Assembly: GCF_900221005.1 (NCBI RefSeq)
Contig: NZ_OBQI01000002.1
Location: forward strand, 744,001-808,000
DNA length: 64,000 nucleotides
From: Blastococcus aggregatus
GTDB lineage: Bacteria; Actinomycetota; Actinomycetes; Mycobacteriales; Geodermatophilaceae
Direction of reading: 5' to 3'
A model generated the notes under the pieces. That model was not told where the DNA came from. It did not search any database and worked only from the letters and a program-made list of their open reading frames with translations. Numbering within the stretch: position 1 is the stretch's first letter; each line of letters begins with the position of its first letter. This document shows positions 59,703-64,000 of this stretch, one piece after another. A program made the position numbers and the translations under genes.

Positions 59703-59996
59703 TCAGTCGATGACGATGGTCGTCTCGTTCAGGCCGACCTCGGCGTCGAGGACCCGCTCACCCTTGCCCACGGGGGCCAGCGAGCGGACCTTCCAGGTGC
59801 CGGGGGCGGCGAAGAACCGGAACTCGCCCTCCGGGCTGGTGACGACTTCGGCGGTGAACTCGTCGGTGCCGTCCAGCAGCCGGACGTACGCGCCGGCCAC
59901 GGGTGCGCCGTCGTGCCACACCTGACCCTGGATCACCGTCTGGGTGTTCAGGTCGATGCCCGCGAGGGCACCACCCTGCTTCGGGGCTCCGCACAT
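59703..59996 (-). CDS. sseC: SseC-like DUF1416 protein
   Basis: 97 residues. DUF1416 pattern: MCGAPKQGGALAGIDLNTQT, then VIQGQVWHDGAPVAGAYVRL. The protein looks like a small beta-sandwich (carboxypeptidase-regulatory-like). In mycobacteria sseC lies after the thiosulfate sulfurtransferase cysA/sseA, as here (9 bp). Exact role in sulfur metabolism unknown. Confidence 0.92.
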   Translation of the reverse strand: MCGAPKQGGALAGIDLNTQTVIQGQVWHDGAPVAGAYVRLLDGTDEFTAEVVTSPEGEFRFFAAPGTWKVRSLAPVGKGERVLDAEVGLNETTIVID

Positions 59997-60005
59997 TTCA
60001 GCTGC

Positions 60006-60833
60006 TCACTTCTCGATCGGGACGCCGACGAGCGAGCCGTACTCGACCCAGCTGCCGTCGTAGTTCTTGACGTTCTTCTTGCCGAGCAGCTCGCTGAGCA
60101 CGAACCAGGTGTGGCTCGAGCGCTCGCCGATCCGGCAGTAGGCGATGGTCTCGCGGCTGTCGTCGAAGCCCTGCTCGCCGTAGAGGGCGGCCAGCTGCTC
60201 GTCGCTCTTGAAGGTGCCGTCCTCGTTGGCGGCCTTGCTCCACGGGATGTTGATCGCCGTGGGCACGTGGCCGGCCCGCTGCGACTGCTCCTGCGGCAGG
60301 TGCGCGGGGGCGAGGATCTTGCCGGAGAACTCGTCGGGCGAGCGCACGTCGACCAGGTTCTTGCTGCCGATCGCGGCCACGACCTCGTCGCGGAAGGCGC
60401 GGATGGAGAGGTCGGGCTCGCTCGCGACGTACTGCGTCGCGGGGCGCGCGACGGCGTCCTTCGACAGCGGGCGCCCGTCGAGCTCCCACTTCTTGCGGCC
60501 GCCGTCCATCAGCTTGACGTCGCGGTGGCCGTAGATCTTGAAGTACCAGTAGGCGTAGGCGGCGAACCAGTTGTTGTTGCCGCCGTAGAGGACCACGGTG
60601 TCGTCGTTGCCGATGCCGCGCGAGGACAGCAGCGCCTCGAAGGCGGTCTTGTCCAGGTAGTCGCGGCGCAGCGGGTCCTGCAGGTCCTGCTTCCAGTCCA
60701 GCTTGACGGCGCCCTCGAGGTGGCCGCCGTCGTAGGCGCTGGTGTCCTCGTCGACCTCGACGAAGACGAGGCCGGGCGTGCCCAGGTTGTCCTGGACCCA
60801 GTCGACGGTGACGAGCACGTCGTTGCGGCTCAT
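60006..60833 (-). CDS. sseA: Thiosulfate sulfurtransferase (two-domain rhodanese)
   Basis: 275 residues. Domain 1 (residues 1-130): EDTSAYDGGHLEGAVKLDWK; domain 2 has VDVRSPDEFSGKIL and the active loop AYCRIGERSSHTWF with Cys233. CRIGERSS is characteristic of the CysA2/SseA mycobacterial group. Transfers sulfane sulfur from thiosulfate to an acceptor. Second gene of the sulfur operon behind the cysteine leader peptide, so expression probably rises in low cysteine. Confidence 0.94.
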   Translation of the reverse strand: MSRNDVLVTVDWVQDNLGTPGLVFVEVDEDTSAYDGGHLEGAVKLDWKQDLQDPLRRDYLDKTAFEALLSSRGIGNDDTVVLYGGNNNWFAAYAYWYFKIYGHRDVKLMDGGRKKWELDGRPLSKDAVARPATQYVASEPDLSIRAFRDEVVAAIGSKNLVDVRSPDEFSGKILAPAHLPQEQSQRAGHVPTAINIPWSKAANEDGTFKSDEQLAALYGEQGFDDSRETIAYCRIGERSSHTWFVLSELLGKKNVKNYDGSWVEYGSLVGVPIEK

Positions 60834-60877
60834 GGGGTAGCTCCCTGTGATCGGTCGTGCGGTGGTCGGGTGGTCGG

Positions 60878-61312
60878 TCAGGCGGTGCGGGCGGGCAGCG
60901 CCCGCCGGGCGGTGAGGTACAGCTCGCAGCCCAGGCAGAAGCCGGTGGCCGCGTTGAGCAGGGCCGCCACGAGCGCGAGACCGGTGGCGACGGCGCCGAG
61001 CGCGGGGGCGCCGAGCAGGTAGCCGGCGGCCCCGACGACGGTGAACAGCAGGCCGACGAGCTGGGCGAAGCGCGGCGGCGCCTCGGGCTCGCGCTCGCGG
61101 ACCGGCCCGAGCCGCGGCGCCACGAGCGTGCGGAACAGCAGGCCGTAGGGCGAGAACCGGAGGCCGGCCAGCGCACCGACGGCGAAGACCAGCGCCTGGG
61201 CGGCGACCAGCCAGCCGCCGGCGGTGAGCAGGGCGACGGCGAGGACGACCGAGGTGAGCCCGGCGGCGAACCGCGGGGCACGCACGTCGACGTGCGGAGA
61301 GGGTGCAGTCAT
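60878..61312 (-). CDS. DUF4395 membrane protein
   Basis: 144 residues with three or four helices (SVVLAVALLTAGGWLVAAQA, LVFAVGALAGL, FAQLVGLLFTVVGAAGYLL, AVATGLALVAALLNAATG). The FCLGCELYL segment near the end has two cysteines that might be redox active. DUF4395 genes often sit beside sulfurtransferases and thioredoxin-like proteins. First structural gene after the leader peptide. Confidence 0.88.
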   Translation of the reverse strand: MTAPSPHVDVRAPRFAAGLTSVVLAVALLTAGGWLVAAQALVFAVGALAGLRFSPYGLLFRTLVAPRLGPVREREPEAPPRFAQLVGLLFTVVGAAGYLLGAPALGAVATGLALVAALLNAATGFCLGCELYLTARRALPARTA

Positions 61313-61355
61313 TGCGGAAGAGGACCTCAGAACGGCGGACAGGGCGCGTCTGGTC

Positions 61356-61382
61356 GGTCGGGTGCCGACCTCAGGAGGTCGG
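61356..61382 (-). promoter_or_regulatory. Two mutually exclusive hairpins after the leader peptide (attenuator candidate)
   Basis: In transcript order, CCGACCT-CCTG-AGGTCGG (61382-61365) forms hairpin 1 and spans the leader stop codon. GGTCGG-CAC-CCGACC (61370-61356) forms hairpin 2. Both need the same GGTCGG segment (61370-61365), so only one can exist at a time. Ribosome position on the leader would decide. Confidence 0.55.
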
Positions 61383-61445
61383 ACAGAGGGTGCTGCCGAC
61401 GCGGCACAGGTCCACTGTGCGTCGCGAAGTCAGCAGGATGCCCAC
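61371..61445 (-). CDS. Cysteine-sensing leader peptide (uORF) of the sulfur operon
   Basis: 24 residues: MGILLTSRRTVDLCRVGSTL then CPTS. It matches the actinobacterial leader-peptide pattern LTSRRxVDLxRVxS-x2-C, with cysteines at 14 and 21. TACCCT lies 6 bases before the GTG, so translation is leaderless. In mycobacteria, cysteine-codon leaders before cysA2-type operons are known attenuators responding to cysteine. It sits 58 bp before the DUF4395 start. Confidence 0.75.
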   Translation of the reverse strand: MGILLTSRRTVDLCRVGSTLCPTS

Positions 61446-61462
61446 GGCGCGAGGGTAGCTGA

Positions 61463-61912
61463 TCACCCGGACACCCCCGCGTGGGCGTCCACCAGGGCCG
61501 TGAGCTCGTCGGGCCGGGGAGCGCCGCTGCTGCGCCCGACGAGGGCGCCGGACCGGTCGAGGTAGAACAGCGTCGGGGTGCGGCGGACGTCCAGTTCGCG
61601 CACCTCGTCGAGGTGGCTCTCGGCGTCGACCTGGACGACGGCCAGCCCCGGCCGGGTGGTCTGCAGCTGCGCGAGCCGGGCCTTGGTCGCCCGGCAGGGG
61701 CCGCAGAACGCGGTGGAGAACTGGACGACGGTGAGGTCGGCGTCGGCCGGGCGCACACCGAGCCGCTCGAACGCCGCGGATCCCGCCATGCCCGCCTCCT
61801 CGTCGTCGTCCGGAACAGCGCGCACGGCGCCGTTCCGCGTGCGCTGCCACCACGCCGCGGCCGCCGTGGCGGCGAGCGCCACCGCGAGGACGACGATCCC
61901 GATCGTGCTCAT
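61463..61912 (-). CDS. Thioredoxin-like protein (ThiX-like), membrane-anchored
   Basis: 149 residues from MSTIGIVVLA. An N-terminal helix (residues 3-22, IGIVVLAVALAATAAAAWW) anchors a thioredoxin fold: TVVQFSTAFCGPCRATKARL with CGPC, and the cis-Pro in VRRTPTLFYLD. Which face of the membrane is uncertain; basic residues after the helix (WQRTRNG) favour cytoplasmic. No clear ribosome site; a GTG three codons upstream is the alternative start. Linked with sulfur genes as in mycobacterial thiX. Confidence 0.85.
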   Translation of the reverse strand: MSTIGIVVLAVALAATAAAAWWQRTRNGAVRAVPDDDEEAGMAGSAAFERLGVRPADADLTVVQFSTAFCGPCRATKARLAQLQTTRPGLAVVQVDAESHLDEVRELDVRRTPTLFYLDRSGALVGRSSGAPRPDELTALVDAHAGVSG

Positions 61913-61941
61913 CGACGGCACAACCCGATCGGGGCGGTGGA

Positions 61942-62634
61942 CTATTCCGCCACCAGCACCGCATCGGTCGCCTCGACCCGCACCTCGACGCCGTCCGCCG
62001 CGGGCGCGACCCCGGTGAGCTGCAGGCCGAACGGCAGTTCGGGGACCGTGTAGCGCAGGTCGAGCAGGTCGCTGACCTGGCTGACCAGGAAGCTCGGGAT
62101 CTCGACGCCGGCGCCCGTGGCCCGATCGACGTCGACCACCAGCTGGTCGCCGTCGAGCGCGACGGTGCCGGCCGCACCGACCGGCAACGTGTAGCCGAGG
62201 AGCTCGACCGTGCGCGTGATCCGGAGCCCCGCCCCCTCGGGTGAGACGGTGGCGTCGCCGCCGAGCTCGGCGGCCAGCAGGTCGTAGGCGAGCGTCGCGC
62301 GGCCGTCGATGCGCTCCACCGGCACCTCGGCGACCGATCCGTCCAGCACCGACGACAGGGGCACGTGCACCCCGCGCAGCGAGACCGCGGCCCGCGTGCC
62401 CTCCGGCTGGCCCAGCTCCTCGGCGTCCAGCGCGATGCGCACGTCCTCGTACCGGCCCGAGATCGCCTGGGTGAGGAACGGGAAGCCGGTGATGTCGACC
62501 TCGGGGGTGCCGACGAGGCCGCCCTTGCCGGCCAGCTGCCCGGCCACCTGCCCCTCGGCGACGCCGACGGCGACCCGGTCGGCCAGGAGCGCGAGGCCGG
62601 CGAGCAGGAGGAGTGCGACCAGCAGCGCCCTCAC
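61942..62634 (-). CDS. LmeA-family phospholipid-binding protein (DUF2993)
   Basis: 230 residues. It has an N-terminal signal or anchor (RALLVALLLLAGLALLADR), then GGLVGTPEVDITGFPFLTQA and GRYEDVRIALDAEEL, and a C-terminal VPELPFGLQLTGVAPAADGV. LmeA in mycobacteria helps lipomannan elongation in the periplasm. The GTG start overlaps the stop of a 17-codon linker ORF (GTGA). It is the gene upstream of ThiX, as Rv0817c. Confidence 0.88.
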   Translation of the reverse strand: MRALLVALLLLAGLALLADRVAVGVAEGQVAGQLAGKGGLVGTPEVDITGFPFLTQAISGRYEDVRIALDAEELGQPEGTRAAVSLRGVHVPLSSVLDGSVAEVPVERIDGRATLAYDLLAAELGGDATVSPEGAGLRITRTVELLGYTLPVGAAGTVALDGDQLVVDVDRATGAGVEIPSFLVSQVSDLLDLRYTVPELPFGLQLTGVAPAADGVEVRVEATDAVLVAE

Positions 62635-62684
62635 GGGCGGCCGATCGCAGAGCCGGTCATAGAGCCGGTCATAGAGCCGGTCAC
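62631..62684 (-). CDS. 17-codon linker ORF made of a 12-bp tandem repeat
   Basis: Encodes [17 protein letters not shown] (GTG start). The DNA is three copies of a 12-mer (AGAGCCGGTCAT on the plus strand, 62649-62684). The start overlaps the upstream membrane gene stop (GTGA), and the stop overlaps the LmeA start (GTGA). It would act as a coupling bridge between the two genes. A real peptide function is not required. Confidence 0.5.
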   Translation of the reverse strand: MTGSMTGSMTGSAIGRP

Positions 62685-63523
62685 AGCGCCGCCTGCAGGG
62701 CGAGGGCGACCGGCGCGCAGGCGGCGACCGGGAGCGCCACCTGCACGACGGCGAGCGTCCAGGGGGAGAAACGCTGCTCGTCGTCGAGCGCGCCGCCGGG
62801 GGTGACCTCGACCACGAGGTAGCTGGCCACCAGCGCGGCCAGCGCCGCGACCCCCCCGATCACCACGCCGTGCACCAGGGACCGCTCGGCGTCCAGCGCG
62901 TCGCCGGTGCCGGCCGCGAGGACCGCCGCCGCGGCACCCGCACCGACCGCGAGGACCACGCCGAGCAGCCCGCGCGGCACGCCGTCGGCCAGCTGCGGCC
63001 GGGGCAGACCTGCGTCGACGAGGTGGCCGACGACCAGCGCCGCGCCCATGGCCAGGAGCGCCACGCGCGCGCGCTCGGACCCGGCGTCGGTGCTCCCGAG
63101 CAGCAGCAGGGCGGCCAGCGAGGCGACGGCGACCATCATCAGCACCGCCCCGGAGAGCGAGGCGACGAGCTCGTGCCGCGGCCGGCGCAGCATCTGCTGC
63201 ACCACCACCGCCAGGAAGCCGATGCCGATCACCGCGAGCAGGTCGCCGAGCTCGGGGTCCTCCGGCAGCACGAGGGCCAGGTCCGCGGCGACGGCGGCGC
63301 CGGCGCCCACCGCCAGCGAGCCGGCGAAGCCCTGGACGCCGGTGACCAGCACCCAGCACAGGACCAGCCCCAGCTGCAGCACGAGCACGGCGGCCAGCCG
63401 GCCGGTCTGGCCCAGCACCTCGGGCAGTCCCACGAGCAGGGCGACGGCGAGCGCTGCGCACGCCGCCGCGGGCAGGTGGTGCTCCCGCGCGGTCAGGCGG
63501 GACGACGGCGCGGCGGTGCTCAC
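62681..63523 (-). CDS. Multi-pass membrane protein of unknown function
   Basis: 280 residues with about 7-8 helices (for example [74 protein letters not shown]). A basic loop [15 protein letters not shown] lies after the third. No transporter signature. It is first in a minus-strand chain leading to LmeA and ThiX and is divergent from the GlnR-like gene. Confidence 0.75.
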   Translation of the reverse strand: MSTAAPSSRLTAREHHLPAAACAALAVALLVGLPEVLGQTGRLAAVLVLQLGLVLCWVLVTGVQGFAGSLAVGAGAAVAADLALVLPEDPELGDLLAVIGIGFLAVVVQQMLRRPRHELVASLSGAVLMMVAVASLAALLLLGSTDAGSERARVALLAMGAALVVGHLVDAGLPRPQLADGVPRGLLGVVLAVGAGAAAAVLAAGTGDALDAERSLVHGVVIGGVAALAALVASYLVVEVTPGGALDDEQRFSPWTLAVVQVALPVAACAPVALALQAAL

Positions 63524-63692
63524 GGCGTCGATGGTGGCAGACCGCGGGCGCCGAGACCGTCACCGGCGCGAGGGAGGTTCCGGGCCGGAATCTGCCGGGT
63601 CAGGGGCGCGTCGGCTATTCTTCGCTCTCACCTCGACAGCGTCGTCGACGGCCGCCACGGCTGCGCGTCGTGGGAACCCGCGAGGAGACGAC
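63524..63692 (+). promoter_or_regulatory. Divergent promoter region of the membrane gene and the GlnR-like gene
   Basis: 169 bp without coding signal. TATTCT (63616-63621) is the only strong -10-like box and points toward the GlnR-like gene, giving a leader of about 65 bases. Confidence 0.4.
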
Positions 63693-64000
63693 ATGCGACT
63701 GGTCCTCATGACCTCGGCGCGCCAGGCCACGACCGAGGTCCTGCCCGCACTCGGGTTGCTCGGCCACCAGGTCCGCGTCGTCGCCCCCGAGCTGTCCAGC
63801 CTGCTCGACGGTGACTCGGGCGACGTCGTGCTGGTCGATGCCCGGCACGACCTCATCCGCGCCCGCACCCTGTGCGGCCTGCTCTCCTCCACGGGTGTGG
63901 CCGCAGCGCTCGTCGCCGTCCTCTCCGAGGGCGGCCTGGTCGCGCTGTCCGCCGACTGGGGGGTCGACGACGTCCTGCTCGACACCGCCGGCCCCGCGGA
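63693..64000 (+). CDS. GlnR-like response regulator, 3' end outside window
   Basis: The 102 visible residues match the GlnR/Rv0818 receiver domain: [60 protein letters not shown]. The conserved phosphorylation pocket is atypical, as in GlnR orphan regulators. It likely controls nitrogen assimilation with a C-terminal winged helix beyond the window. CGAGGAGACG gives a ribosome site 3 to 10 bases before the ATG. TATTCT at 63616-63621 is a -10 candidate. Confidence 0.88.
   Translation, partial: MRLVLMTSARQATTEVLPALGLLGHQVRVVAPELSSLLDGDSGDVVLVDARHDLIRARTLCGLLSSTGVAAALVAVLSEGGLVALSADWGVDDVLLDTAGPA

Overview
The window is a 64-kb, very GC-rich stretch of an actinobacterial chromosome. Codon use, many GTG starts, a complete mycothiol gene (mshA), an actinobacterial bS22 gene, a BldN/RsbN-like sigma/anti-sigma pair and an RsiG-like protein all point to the Actinomycetia. 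Family-level resemblance suggests Geodermatophilaceae (Blastococcus, Geodermatophilus, Modestobacter), but this is inference from memory and not from a search. No rRNA, tRNA, CRISPR array, prophage or insertion sequence was found.

Left part (1-29 kb) is conserved core. It holds rex-hemA-hemC (heme synthesis under a redox sensor), a glutaredoxin-like protein, an acyl-CoA ligase, a BldN-like ECF sigma with its DUF5667 anti-sigma, a SerB-like HAD phosphatase, an acyltransferase, an epimerase, bS22, a small HTH regulator, proC with a degenerate proline-dehydrogenase partner, ppx/gppA, a GlxA-type regulator, the phosphate-sensing regX3/senX3/phoU group, gpmA, a KBL/AONS-like PLP enzyme, an MFS exporter, a YbjN protein, mshA, an SDR and murB. 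The order resembles M. tuberculosis Rv0480s-Rv0511 as I remember it.

Middle part (29-45.9 kb) looks lineage-specific. It contains a SigE-type ECF sigma with two membrane proteins, then a large minus-strand catabolic-looking operon (31461-43959). The operon encodes a PLP decarboxylase, two amidases, a gamma-glutamyltransferase homologue, a class III aminotransferase, a class II aldolase, a cyclase-family hydrolase, a PfkB kinase, a penicillin-acylase-family Ntn hydrolase and a TetR regulator. Most junctions are 4-base overlaps. It looks like a dedicated route for an N-acylated or gamma-glutamylated amine, but the substrate is unknown.

Right part (45.9-64 kb) returns to conserved genes: DUF2516, an HbhA-like protein and its XRE regulator with a perfect operator-like dyad, L-asparaginase, an RsiG-like protein with two exact c-di-GMP signature motifs, YgfZ, a Fur-family repressor, an aminodeoxychorismate lyase-like enzyme, NhaA behind a structured leader, a DUF885 protein, a nitrobindin-like protein without the heme histidine, and a PAS-SpoIIE phosphatase. 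It ends with a sulfur operon (LmeA-ThiX / leader peptide / DUF4395-SseA-SseC) and the start of a GlnR-like regulator.

The least explained structures are non-coding: a four-copy intergenic two-hairpin element whose stems covary, a perfect 32-bp palindrome over the phoU stop codon, a nested 22-bp inverted repeat, a cysteine leader peptide followed by two mutually exclusive hairpins, a 17-codon linker ORF made of a 12-bp tandem repeat, and a conserved-looking mini-ORF after nhaA. Many genes have a TANNNT box 6-7 bases before the start codon, which suggests widespread leaderless transcription.
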